From Clostridia bacterium (lineage in GTDB: Bacteria; Bacillota; Clostridia; Oscillospirales; CAG-272): DNA of 42,153 bases. This document shows positions 34,717 to 42,153 of this stretch, piece after piece; within the stretch, counting starts at the first letter, position 1, and every line of letters starts with the position of its first letter. The translations under genes and the position numbers were made by a program. The stretch lies in assembly GCA_017621695.1 (NCBI GenBank), contig JAGASP010000079.1, positions 1-42,153 on the forward strand, given 5' to 3'. A model generated the notes under the pieces. It was not told the origin of the DNA. It was given only the letters and a program-made list of their open reading frames with translations, and did no database searches.

Positions 34717-36387
34717 ATGCAACTGCTCGGACGCGCTATGACCCCCGAATTTTGGCAAGAAGTCAGAAACAAGGACTGCTATGCCGACTATCGCAAAAAC
34801 TTATCGGATATGTGGGACACCTACAGCTCCTCCCCCATTCCGTTACTTCCTTACAGCGCCTTTAAGCTGTTTTTCACCACAGGCGACCGCGACACATACG
34901 AAAAACCCTATTTTGACCGCCGCCGTATGCTGGACTGTGCCGCTCTCATGTCCCTGATCTATCCCGACGAGCCTGCCTATCTTGATCGCCTCATGGACGT
35001 GATCTACGCCATCTGCGACGAGTATACGTGGTGTCTCCCTGCGCATCAAGGCACACTTGAAAAAAACAATAACGCGGTCATCGATCTGTTTGCGTCCGAA
35101 ACGGGACTGTATCTCGCTGAGATCTATACCCTCTTCGGCGACCGTCTGGAGCCGCTGATCCGCGACCGCATCCTCGTGGAGATCGACCGCCGTATTTTTA
35201 CGCCCTTCCTCTCCACAAAGCCTTATGAGCATTACAGCTGGTGGGAAACGGGTACGTCCAACTGGACGGCCGTCTGCATGGGCTCGGTGGCCTGCACCTT
35301 CATGCACCTGCGCCCCGACACCGCCCGCGCGCTGATCCCTCGTTTTGAGGCCGCCATGGCCTGTTTTTTGCAGGGCTACGGCAACGACGGCGTTTGTGAA
35401 GAGGGCGGAAGCTACTGGAACTACGGCTTTGGCTTCTTCCTTTTGTATGCCGATATGATCCGCACCCTCACCGAGGGCGAGATCGACCATTTCAAATCCC
35501 CCAAGGTGAGAGCCATCGCCACCTTTTATCAAAAGACGCTGCTGTCGGGGAATAGCTGCATCAGCTTTGCCGATGCCAACGCCGAGGGCGCCGTCAATCT
35601 CGGCCGCACCCATTACCTCATGCGGGAATACCCCGACGAGGTGGTCATGCCCAACGTGCCCTTCACCTACACCGAGACCGCCAAATTCAGCGTGCATCTA
35701 CGCTCTGCTCTGTGGTTTTCCGAGGAGTTTACCGTTTCGGAGCTGCCTGACTGCGAGTTCTATGCGCCCGATGCGGCGTGGTTCGTCAAGCGCACAGCCT
35801 CCTACGGCTTTGCCGCCAAGGGTGGTCATAACCAGGAGCCGCACAACCACAACGACGTAGGCAGCTTTATTTTGGCGAAAAACGGTCGCCAGCTTATCTG
35901 CGACCTGGGCTTCGGCCTCTACACCCGTCAGTATTTCCGAGAAGAAAGATACAACATTTTTGAGCCCTCCTCCCGCAGTCACAGCGTCCCCATCGTGGAC
36001 GGCAGATACCAGTACGCCGGTAAGCAATTCCGCGCACGGAACGCAAGCGCGGAGAACGGCACCTTCTCCCTTGATCTGGCCGCTGCCTATAACCGACCCG
36101 ACGAGCGCATCCTCCGCACCTTTACCTGCGACGAGGACAGCGTGACACTCACCGACACCTTCGATCTCAAGGAAGGCGCCGCCGTGACCGAGCGTATCGT
36201 CACCAAGTTCAAGCCCGTATGCACCGAGGGCAAAGTCACCATGGAGGAGCTGACTCTCACCTACGACCCCACCCTGTGGGACTGCTTTGTCAGCACCGAG
36301 CAGGCGACCAAGGACGGCGCGCTGTGTTATCTCATTGATTTTACACCCAAAGGAGATACCACAACCTTTGTTTGCCGTATGGCATGA
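34717..36387 (+). CDS. Heparinase II/III-like protein
   Basis: 556 aa from ATG 34717, chosen because AGGAGG lies 8 nt upstream; an earlier in-frame ATG overlaps the kinase gene. An N-terminal alpha/alpha toroid (about 1-330, with SWWETGTSNWTAVC) is followed by a heparinase II/III-type beta-sandwich containing the hallmark GGHNQEPHNHNDVGSF. The layout fits polysaccharide lyase families 12/15/21-like proteins acting on uronic acid glycans. No signal peptide is visible, so it would be cytoplasmic, unlike most secreted lyases. A lyase is likely, but the substrate is unknown. Confidence 0.82.
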   Translation: MQLLGRAMTPEFWQEVRNKDCYADYRKNLSDMWDTYSSSPIPLLPYSAFKLFFTTGDRDTYEKPYFDRRRMLDCAALMSLIYPDEPAYLDRLMDVIYAICDEYTWCLPAHQGTLEKNNNAVIDLFASETGLYLAEIYTLFGDRLEPLIRDRILVEIDRRIFTPFLSTKPYEHYSWWETGTSNWTAVCMGSVACTFMHLRPDTARALIPRFEAAMACFLQGYGNDGVCEEGGSYWNYGFGFFLLYADMIRTLTEGEIDHFKSPKVRAIATFYQKTLLSGNSCISFADANAEGAVNLGRTHYLMREYPDEVVMPNVPFTYTETAKFSVHLRSALWFSEEFTVSELPDCEFYAPDAAWFVKRTASYGFAAKGGHNQEPHNHNDVGSFILAKNGRQLICDLGFGLYTRQYFREERYNIFEPSSRSHSVPIVDGRYQYAGKQFRARNASAENGTFSLDLAAAYNRPDERILRTFTCDEDSVTLTDTFDLKEGAAVTERIVTKFKPVCTEGKVTMEELTLTYDPTLWDCFVSTEQATKDGALCYLIDFTPKGDTTTFVCRMA

Positions 36388-36412
36388 TGTTTCACTTCAT
36401 ATATTTTTAAGC

Positions 36413-36431
36413 GGGCGACCAATGCTCGCCC
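36413..36431. repeat. Interspersed GGGCGA/TCGCCC hairpin
   Basis: Hairpin with a 7-nt loop between the heparinase-like gene and rlmN, related to the repeat at 8-29. Confidence 0.55.
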
Positions 36432-36464
36432 TACAAACAAACCTCACCCAAGAAAGGATCGACC

Positions 36465-37550
36465 ATGCAAGATCTTTTATCCTGTCTCCCCGAAGAGCTC
36501 GAGGCCCTGCTGCTCTCTGCAGGTGAGCCAAAATACAGGGCAAAGCAGATGTTCCCTCAGCTTCACAAGGGGCTGTCTCCCGACGAGATGACCAACATCG
36601 GCAAGGTGACCCGCGAAAAGCTGGCCGCCGTTGCCTCCTATCATCTGCCCAAGGTGCGCCGCAAGCTGGTATCGGCTTTGGACGGCACCGTGAAATATCT
36701 TTTCGAGCTGTCCGACGGTCACTGCGTGGAGTCGGTGGTCATGCGCTACAACCATGGCAACACCATCTGCATCTCCTCCCAGGTGGGCTGCCGCATGGGG
36801 TGCAAGTTCTGCGCCTCCACCATCGGCGGCAAGGTACGGGATCTCATTCCCGGGGAGCTTTTGGGTCAGGTCATCGCCGCCCAGAAGGACATGGGAGAGC
36901 GCATCTCCAACATCGTCATGATGGGCATCGGCGAGCCGCTGGACAACTACGACAACGTGGTGAAATTTCTCCGTCTCGTCGCCCATCCCGACGGGCTGAA
37001 CATCGGCTATCGCCATATCTCTCTGTCCACCTGCGGGGTGGTGTCGGGTATTTACAAACTGGCCGAGGAGGAGTTCCCCATCACCCTGTCCATCTCCCTC
37101 CACGCCCCCGACGACGAGACCCGCTCCTCCATCATGCCCGTGAACAACCGCTGGGGTGTGGACGAGCTACTCACCGCCTGCAAGGATTACTACGACAGAA
37201 CCGGCCGCCGCCTGTCCTTCGAGTACACCCTCATTTCGGGAAAGAACGATACCCCCGAGGGCGCGTCCAAGCTGGCCAACGTCTTAAACCGCCACCTCCG
37301 CACCCGCACCACCACCATGCCCATCCACGTCAATCTGATCCCCGTCAACGAGGTGGAGGAGACAGGATTTTCCCGCTCCTCCGACGAGGCGGTGAAGACC
37401 TTCGCGGCGGTGCTGGAGAAACGGGGCATCCGCGCCACGGTGCGCAGAAAGCTGGGCGCCGACATCAACGCCTCCTGCGGTCAGCTCAGACGGGCGGAGC
37501 AGAAGGGGGAGAACGAGGGGCACGGAGAAACCGAGGGGCGCTGCCCCTGA
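36465..37550 (+). CDS. rlmN: Dual-specificity 23S rRNA/tRNA m2A methyltransferase RlmN
   Basis: 361 aa radical-SAM enzyme that methylates C2 of A2503 in 23S rRNA and A37 in some tRNAs. The 4Fe-4S motif is CxxxCxxC at C109, C113 and C116 (GCRMGCKFC); C338 (NASCGQLR) is the conserved methyl-transferring cysteine. GEPLDNYDNV and ISLHAPDD are RlmN hallmarks. AAAGGA precedes the start. The last 18 residues (after LRRAEQ, rich in Gly/Glu) come from an interspersed repeat that seems to have extended the frame. RlmN itself is secure. Confidence 0.96.
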   Translation: MQDLLSCLPEELEALLLSAGEPKYRAKQMFPQLHKGLSPDEMTNIGKVTREKLAAVASYHLPKVRRKLVSALDGTVKYLFELSDGHCVESVVMRYNHGNTICISSQVGCRMGCKFCASTIGGKVRDLIPGELLGQVIAAQKDMGERISNIVMMGIGEPLDNYDNVVKFLRLVAHPDGLNIGYRHISLSTCGVVSGIYKLAEEEFPITLSISLHAPDDETRSSIMPVNNRWGVDELLTACKDYYDRTGRRLSFEYTLISGKNDTPEGASKLANVLNRHLRTRTTTMPIHVNLIPVNEVEETGFSRSSDEAVKTFAAVLEKRGIRATVRRKLGADINASCGQLRRAEQKGENEGHGETEGRCP

Positions 37551-37559
37551 CCCCCGCTT

Positions 37560-37582
37560 GAAACCTTTTGATAAAAGGTTTC
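37560..37582. repeat. Hairpin after rlmN
   Basis: GAAACCTTTT / AAAAGGTTTC with a 3-nt loop, preceded by CTGACCCCCGCTT; same repeat family as the lepA-side hairpin. Possible terminator. Confidence 0.6.
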
Positions 37583-37682
37583 AAGACTTCCAAAACCTTT
37601 CAAAAAATGATCCTGCATCGCAAGGGAGGGGTTTCCCCTCCATGTATATTCAACGAAAAATATTTCAAACAGGAGTTTTATG

Positions 37683-38168
37683 ATGGGACTTTTTGATTTT
37701 TTGAAAAAGAAAAACGCAAATAGCAAGAACGAAGAAGAAATTGATCAAAATGCTATGGTCATAGATACATTTTCAGCGATTGATGAAAAGTGCGAATATG
37801 GCGATGCCATGGAAAAGCTGAATGAGCACGAGAGACTTTTCTACATCACGCAAACGCTGGAGCAAGAAGTCAACAACGGCGGTTTTTCCCAGTATTTCTA
37901 CAATTCAAGCGGCAATTTTGCCAACGAAATGGTTGATGCTTTCACCCGAATCGGCGCGCTCAAAACTGCGGAGATTTGCAAAAAAGCGGTGGCTGTATTT
38001 AACGGTCAAGTGCCTGTGGACAGAGATGAGCGGGAAAACCTTCTCGAAAGCTTGGATTGCGAAGATATCTTTGACGAATGTGATAACGCATTTTATGATT
38101 ACGAGGATGATTTGGAAGCCTTGAATTATGCGTATGTTATGAAACATAGAAAATTTTTCGTTAACTAA
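37683..38168 (+). CDS. DUF4375-like protein
   Basis: 161 aa from the second of two adjacent ATG codons (AGGAG at 7 nt; the first ATG gives 4 nt). After a basic start (MGLFDFLKKK) the protein is acidic, with LEQEVNNGGFSQYFYNSSG at about 60-80, the hallmark of DUF4375/DMP19-like proteins. Function unknown; members are often encoded near secretion or immunity genes, but no toxin is seen beside it here. No signal peptide. Confidence 0.7.
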   Translation: MGLFDFLKKKNANSKNEEEIDQNAMVIDTFSAIDEKCEYGDAMEKLNEHERLFYITQTLEQEVNNGGFSQYFYNSSGNFANEMVDAFTRIGALKTAEICKKAVAVFNGQVPVDRDERENLLESLDCEDIFDECDNAFYDYEDDLEALNYAYVMKHRKFFVN

Positions 38169-38217
38169 AACACAACCGCTTCCTCATATTCATTTTATTA
38201 AAAGTTCTTGGAGGGTC

Positions 38218-38248
38218 AAGGGAACCTTCTTACCAAGAAGGTTCCCTT
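38218..38248. repeat. Perfect 14-bp hairpin upstream of the ABC-F gene
   Basis: AAGGGAACCTTCTT / AAGAAGGTTCCCTT with a 3-nt loop and AGGGTCAAGG just before it; an inverted member of the hairpin family at 30973 and 37560. It lies 25 nt before the ABC-F start codon and could act as an attenuator-like element, though there is no T run. Confidence 0.6.
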
Positions 38249-38272
38249 GCGCTCTCCCCAAAGGAAAACCAT

Positions 38273-40273
38273 ATGATCATCATCAGCGTCACCGACCTGA
38301 CACTCAGGTTCGGCACCACCACCATACTTGAAAACATTTCCTTTTCGCTGGACGAGCGTGACAAGCTGGGCATCATCGGCGTCAACGGCAGCGGCAAGTC
38401 CTCCCTGTTCAAAATGATCACGGGAGAATACGAGCCCACCGAGGGCGAGGTGTATCTGTCCAAGGGCAAGACCCTGGGGATCCTCACCCAGGAGGGTGCC
38501 TTTGCCGCCGAAAGCGAGGATGGCAACGAGGACGAATCCGCCCTCGACCATATGTACCACGCCTTCCCCGCCCTGCTCCGTGACGAAGCACGCCTTGCTG
38601 AATTGGAGCGCAAGCTCAACGAGGGCATAGAGGCCGCAGGCGGGCAGGAGGCCTATGACATCCTGACCCGTGAGTTCACCGCCCTCAACGAGCGGTTTAT
38701 TGCCGACGGGGGTCTCGAGTTCCGCGGCCGTTGCCTGGGCATTCTGCGCCGTCTCGGCTTTGACGATGCCCTGGTCAATATGCCCGTCCGCCATCTGAGC
38801 GGAGGACAAAAGACACGTCTCGCCTTGGGCATCCAGCTCTCCCGCGAGCCCGACGTTCTGCTGCTCGACGAGCCCACCAACCATCTGGACATCGAGACGC
38901 TCGGCTGGCTGGAGCATTACCTTTCGGACTACAAGGGCTGTGTCATGATCGTCTCCCACGACCGTTACTTCCTCGACCGCGTGACCAATAAGACCCTTTG
39001 CATCCAAAACCACAAGGCTAAGCTCTACAACGGCGGTTACACCCAAAGCATGGAGCAGCGGGAGATCGACCGCGCCCTGGCCGAAAAGCATTACAAGGAT
39101 CAGCAGAAGGAGATCGCCCGTCAGGAGGCCTACATCGCCCAACAAAAGCGCTGGAACCGCGAGCGCAACATCATCGCCGCCGAGAGCCGCCAGAAGATGC
39201 TGGATCGCATCGTCCGCCTGGAAAAGCCGGAGAACGCCCCCACCCCCATCAAGCTCCGCTTCACCGCCTCGCGGCAGAGCGGTAACGAGGTGCTGGATCT
39301 TCGTGACGTGACCATGGGCTTTGGGGAGCGCATCCTGTTTTCGCATTTGAGTTTCCTTGTCAAAAAGGACGACCATCTGTTCATCCTGGGACAGAACGGC
39401 TGCGGCAAGTCCACCCTCATCAAGCTGATCATCGGCAAGTTAGAGCCGCTGTCGGGTGTCATCGAGGCAGGCTACAACGTGGAGATCGGCTACTACGATC
39501 AGGAAAACCAGAACCTCAGCCCCGAAAACACCGTTCTTGAAGAGCTGTGGAGCGCCTATCCCAAGCTCACCGAGACCGAGATCCGCAACCGTCTGGCGCA
39601 ATTCCGCTTCATCGGGGAAGACGTTTACAAGGAAGTGTCGGTCCTGTCGGGCGGCGAGCGAGCGAGGCTGACCCTGTGCAAGCTGATCCTTTCCAAGATG
39701 AACCTCTTGGTGTTGGACGAGCCCACCAACCACTTAGATATCGACTCCCGTGAGGCCTTGGAGACCGCCCTCAAGGATTTTGACGGCACCATCATTGCCG
39801 TGTCCCACGACCGTTATTTCATCGAAAAGCTGGCCACCCGTATGATCGAGATCACCCCCGGCGCGGGCATCTCGGGTATCACGGGCGAGGCCGACTTCAC
39901 CGATTACCACGTGGATCGCCCCGGCGAGGGCTACAGCGAATACCGTCGCTTCATGGAGAACCGCCGCACGGGCGGCATTTCTCCTACCAAGATGGGCGCG
40001 ACTGTCGCGGAAAGCACCACACCCTCCACCGCCAAGGAGGACTTTGAAAAGGCAAAGCGTTCCGCCTCCGATGAAAGAAAACGGCAGAATCGCATCAAAA
40101 AGCTCACCGCCGAGGCCGAGGCCTTGGAGCAAGCCATTGACGACATCGACACCGAGATGAACGGCGAGGCCGCCACGGATTTCGTCCGCGTAGCAGAGCT
40201 TGACACCCTCAAGACGCAAAAGGAAGAGCGTCTCATGGAAATCTATGAGGAGCTGGAGGAGTTGGAGGGTTAA
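38273..40273 (+). CDS. ABC-F family ATPase, YdiF/Uup-like
   Basis: 666 aa with two ABC ATPase domains and no membrane segments. Walker A motifs GVNGSGKSS and GQNGCGKST, signature LSGGQKTRLALG and LSGGERARLTL, and both Walker B motifs in LLLDEPTNHLD and LVLDEPTNHLD. The interdomain linker (KHYKDQQKEIARQEAYIAQQ) is the ribosome-reaching P-site tip region. A C-terminal coiled coil (about 595-666: ALEQAIDDIDTEMNG) places it with YdiF/Uup types. ABC-F proteins bind the ribosomal E site and act on stalled translation; some give antibiotic protection, but housekeeping use is more likely here. Confidence 0.92.
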   Translation: MIIISVTDLTLRFGTTTILENISFSLDERDKLGIIGVNGSGKSSLFKMITGEYEPTEGEVYLSKGKTLGILTQEGAFAAESEDGNEDESALDHMYHAFPALLRDEARLAELERKLNEGIEAAGGQEAYDILTREFTALNERFIADGGLEFRGRCLGILRRLGFDDALVNMPVRHLSGGQKTRLALGIQLSREPDVLLLDEPTNHLDIETLGWLEHYLSDYKGCVMIVSHDRYFLDRVTNKTLCIQNHKAKLYNGGYTQSMEQREIDRALAEKHYKDQQKEIARQEAYIAQQKRWNRERNIIAAESRQKMLDRIVRLEKPENAPTPIKLRFTASRQSGNEVLDLRDVTMGFGERILFSHLSFLVKKDDHLFILGQNGCGKSTLIKLIIGKLEPLSGVIEAGYNVEIGYYDQENQNLSPENTVLEELWSAYPKLTETEIRNRLAQFRFIGEDVYKEVSVLSGGERARLTLCKLILSKMNLLVLDEPTNHLDIDSREALETALKDFDGTIIAVSHDRYFIEKLATRMIEITPGAGISGITGEADFTDYHVDRPGEGYSEYRRFMENRRTGGISPTKMGATVAESTTPSTAKEDFEKAKRSASDERKRQNRIKKLTAEAEALEQAIDDIDTEMNGEAATDFVRVAELDTLKTQKEERLMEIYEELEELEG

Positions 40274-40323
40274 CGTACTCTCTGAAAATTTGTTACATTT
40301 TTGAAAATTGTATCGGTTTTCTC

Positions 40324-40352
40324 TTGCAATTTTGTTATCATTGATATAAAAT
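40324..40352 (+). promoter_or_regulatory. Promoter of the secreted protein gene
   Basis: TTGCAA (40324-40329), 17-nt spacer, TAAAAT (40347-40352). AAGGAG follows near the start codon. Confidence 0.6.
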
Positions 40353-40388
40353 GAGTACGTAATTTATTTTATATAAGGAGAAAAGCAA

Positions 40389-41951
40389 ATGAAAGCAAAA
40401 AGAATTTTAACCTTGGTTTTGTCTTTGATTTTGGTTCTGTCCTGTACTGCAGGAGCCCTGACCGTATTTGCAGACGAAACCGCCGACAAGTTTGCGCCTC
40501 AGAACGAGGAAGTTTTGCAAATGTTTGACGGAACGCAGAGCACCGATGCTCTGGGTGGCATAAACAAGGGCCAGTCTTTCGGTGCCTCCGTAACGATTCC
40601 CGACGGCAAGAGACTGTCTCAGATCAACATCTCCTCGCTGGCTACCTACGGCAACAACGCCAACCACATCGTCTTCCGCGTATACCAGTGGAATACCGAC
40701 TATGCAACCACCGTTAAGGGTGAAGTCCTGGCGCAGGCCAGCTTGAGAAATCACAACGACAATCAGCCTGCGGATGTTATCCTCCCCTTCAACCGCAATC
40801 TGACCGGCAAGCTCCTTTGGACAGCTACTTACGAAAGCGGCGGAGCACAAATGACGCCTTGGAAGGTCACCGGAACCGGTGTTGACGGAGTTGAGTATTT
40901 CTTGAACTTCGGAAAATGCAATCCCTTCTGCTTCTCCATCACCGTAGCAGACGAGCTGACCGTAAAGCCTGCATCCTATACCGCTACCTTTATGGCCGAC
41001 GGTGCCGAGGTTGCAACGACCACCTTCTACGAGGGCGATACCGAGCTGTGCAACATTCCCGAATGTCCTCCCAAGGAAGGCTTCTATGCTGACTGGGAGT
41101 CCTATACGCTGAGCAACGCAGACATCACGGTCAACGCCGTTTACACCAGCAGCGCTGATGCCGTCCCGGACGAGATCCCCGATGCGACCAACATCACCGC
41201 CTTTGCTGAAAAGCACATCTCCTGCCTGATCGGTGAGGGATGCATGTCTCAGATCAACCGTGACGGTACCCTGTCTTTGCTTCCCACCTGGGGCGTAGAT
41301 GACGATATCGAGGCTTATCTCACCATCAACTACTGCACCTGGATGATGAAATTCTACAAGGATTTCGGTTCCCGTAGCGACATCCCCAACAAGAGCCATG
41401 CATACAACGTTGTTGCCTTTAAGGTAAAGGCTCCCGAGGTTGCCGGTGATTATCCGCCCAGCCTGACCGCGTTCATCGGCCGTCACAACACCGAGATATA
41501 CTGCGACAAGCCCGCCAACGCGATCAAGTGTGACGGAACCGAAGAATACTGGATCTTTGATTTCTCCAATGAGCCTGATTTCTCTTCTGACTTTATCAGC
41601 TCCATGAAGCTCAGCTGGGCTTACAGCATGGGCACAGAGGAAAACATTGACGACGAAATGATCGTGCTGGGTATGCAGTTCTTTGATTCCGTAGAGGATG
41701 CTTTGAACTCTACCGGCGGTGAAAAGGCAACCGAGGCTCCCACCGAGGCGCCTACCGAGGCTCCCACCAAGGCCGAGGGCGAGGATTCTGCCAATGATTC
41801 CGCTGCCGCTTCCGGCGACAACGCCGCAGCAAACTCCGGTGCTGCCGAAACCGAGGCTCCCGAGGCATCCGGTTGCGGTGCTGCTCTGGGTTCTGTTGCC
41901 GTGATCCTGACCGCTATGGCCGCTGCCGTTGCGCTCAAGAAAAAGGATTGA
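40389..41951 (+). CDS. Secreted protein with Gly-Cys-Gly / hydrophobic / Lys C-terminus
   Basis: 520 aa. Signal peptide 1-29 (cut near VFADE). Region 30-195 is a beta-rich module whose VYQWNTDYATTV part resembles residues 803-865 of the 1229-aa island protein. InlB-like repeat region about 198-255. A beta domain about 265-435. A Thr/Glu/Pro repeat linker (EAPTEAPTEAPT), then SGCGAALG, a hydrophobic helix and KKKD at the end, a tripartite tail like a sorting or membrane-retention signal but without LPxTG. Likely surface-attached; ligand unknown. AAGGAG precedes the start. Confidence 0.82.
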   Translation: MKAKRILTLVLSLILVLSCTAGALTVFADETADKFAPQNEEVLQMFDGTQSTDALGGINKGQSFGASVTIPDGKRLSQINISSLATYGNNANHIVFRVYQWNTDYATTVKGEVLAQASLRNHNDNQPADVILPFNRNLTGKLLWTATYESGGAQMTPWKVTGTGVDGVEYFLNFGKCNPFCFSITVADELTVKPASYTATFMADGAEVATTTFYEGDTELCNIPECPPKEGFYADWESYTLSNADITVNAVYTSSADAVPDEIPDATNITAFAEKHISCLIGEGCMSQINRDGTLSLLPTWGVDDDIEAYLTINYCTWMMKFYKDFGSRSDIPNKSHAYNVVAFKVKAPEVAGDYPPSLTAFIGRHNTEIYCDKPANAIKCDGTEEYWIFDFSNEPDFSSDFISSMKLSWAYSMGTEENIDDEMIVLGMQFFDSVEDALNSTGGEKATEAPTEAPTEAPTKAEGEDSANDSAAASGDNAAANSGAAETEAPEASGCGAALGSVAVILTAMAAAVALKKKD

Positions 41952-42010
41952 TCCTGTCTCTTCATATTTGAAGGTAAATAAAACATCAACCCATAGACAT
42001 TTTCTCTGTT

Positions 42011-42131
42011 GGGAACCTCTAAAAACTCTATTGGCGAGAGAGCCGTGAGGAAGTTTTTCGTCAGATGATACAATTTTTCGCACGCGTAGTAGAGCTACGC
42101 GAAGGGAAAATCGCTTTCGCAAGCGAAAGCG
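42011..42131. repeat. Interspersed repeat copy 2 and adjacent hairpins
   Basis: 42017-42039 matches the complement of 5393-5414. Two perfect hairpins follow: CGCGTAG/CTACGCG (42083-42101) and CGCTTTCG/CGAAAGCG (42112-42131). No gene is visible in 41952-42153. Confidence 0.55.
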
Positions 42132-42153
42132 TGAAATATGACGGAAAAGTTAC

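Noticed and set aside
38216-39376. 386-codon minus-strand frame opposite the ABC-F gene
   Set aside because: Shadow of a strongly conserved ATPase gene, with low-complexity Leu/Gly/Val composition.
40407-42122. 571-codon minus-strand frame opposite the secreted protein gene
   Set aside because: Shadow frame; the plus-strand product has a signal peptide, modules and a C-terminal anchor-like tail.

Overview
The window looks like chromosomal DNA of an uncultured gut or rumen clostridium (Oscillospirales-like). The pointers are near-consensus sigma-A promoters, AGGAGG ribosome binding sites, tRNAs with encoded CCA ends, secreted proteins with cohesin, dockerin, BspA-type leucine-rich and Cys-rich modules, a glycan-degrading background (GH95, GH43, heparinase II/III-like), and many short interspersed hairpins. 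No species can be named from sequence alone.

Left flank (1-5480): cca (tRNA nucleotidyltransferase), a tRNA-Gln(CTG) with perfect promoter and terminator, an array of short hairpins, two convergent truncated genes (a small unknown gene and an AraC-type regulator that has lost its DNA-binding domain), and a GH95 alpha-fucosidase-type enzyme.

Island (about 5481-26171): bounded by two 171-bp direct repeats (5481-5651 and 26001-26171; three mismatches; period 20,520 bp), the right one abutting the 3' end of tRNA-Ser(GGA). The left 13 kb is one five-gene minus-strand operon (18986 to 5749) for exported proteins: a collagen-like lipoprotein ending in a cohesin, and four large proteins with four dockerins and five more cohesins. 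Next come a tyrosine recombinase, a sigma-like regulator and an XRE-TPR regulator, then a replication/integration module: a structured leader RNA, a 50-aa protein, an HUH Rep, a 157-bp inverted repeat and a serine recombinase.

Main discovery candidate: between the operon and the tyrosine recombinase lies a roughly 215-bp segment bounded by inverted 18-bp repeats (19014-19031 and 19217-19234), each inside a 9-6-9 dyad typical of tyrosine-recombinase crossover sites. It holds a perfect consensus promoter (TTGACA, 17 nt, TATAAT) and a bidirectional terminator. As assembled the promoter points away from the operon (OFF) and would make antisense RNA to the recombinase. Inversion would put it about 50 nt upstream of the lipoprotein start codon (ON). 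I infer a phase-variable, lipoprotein-anchored cohesin-dockerin surface assembly carried on a mobile island, with its own invertase.

Right flank (26172-42153): tRNA-Ser, an ECF sigma factor with a membrane-anchored partner, lepA, a small unknown gene, a GH43-like enzyme, rsmB, an APH-like kinase, a heparinase II/III-like protein, rlmN, a DUF4375-like protein, an ABC-F ATPase and a secreted protein with a Gly-Cys-Gly / hydrophobic / Lys C-terminus. Most are ordinary chromosomal genes.
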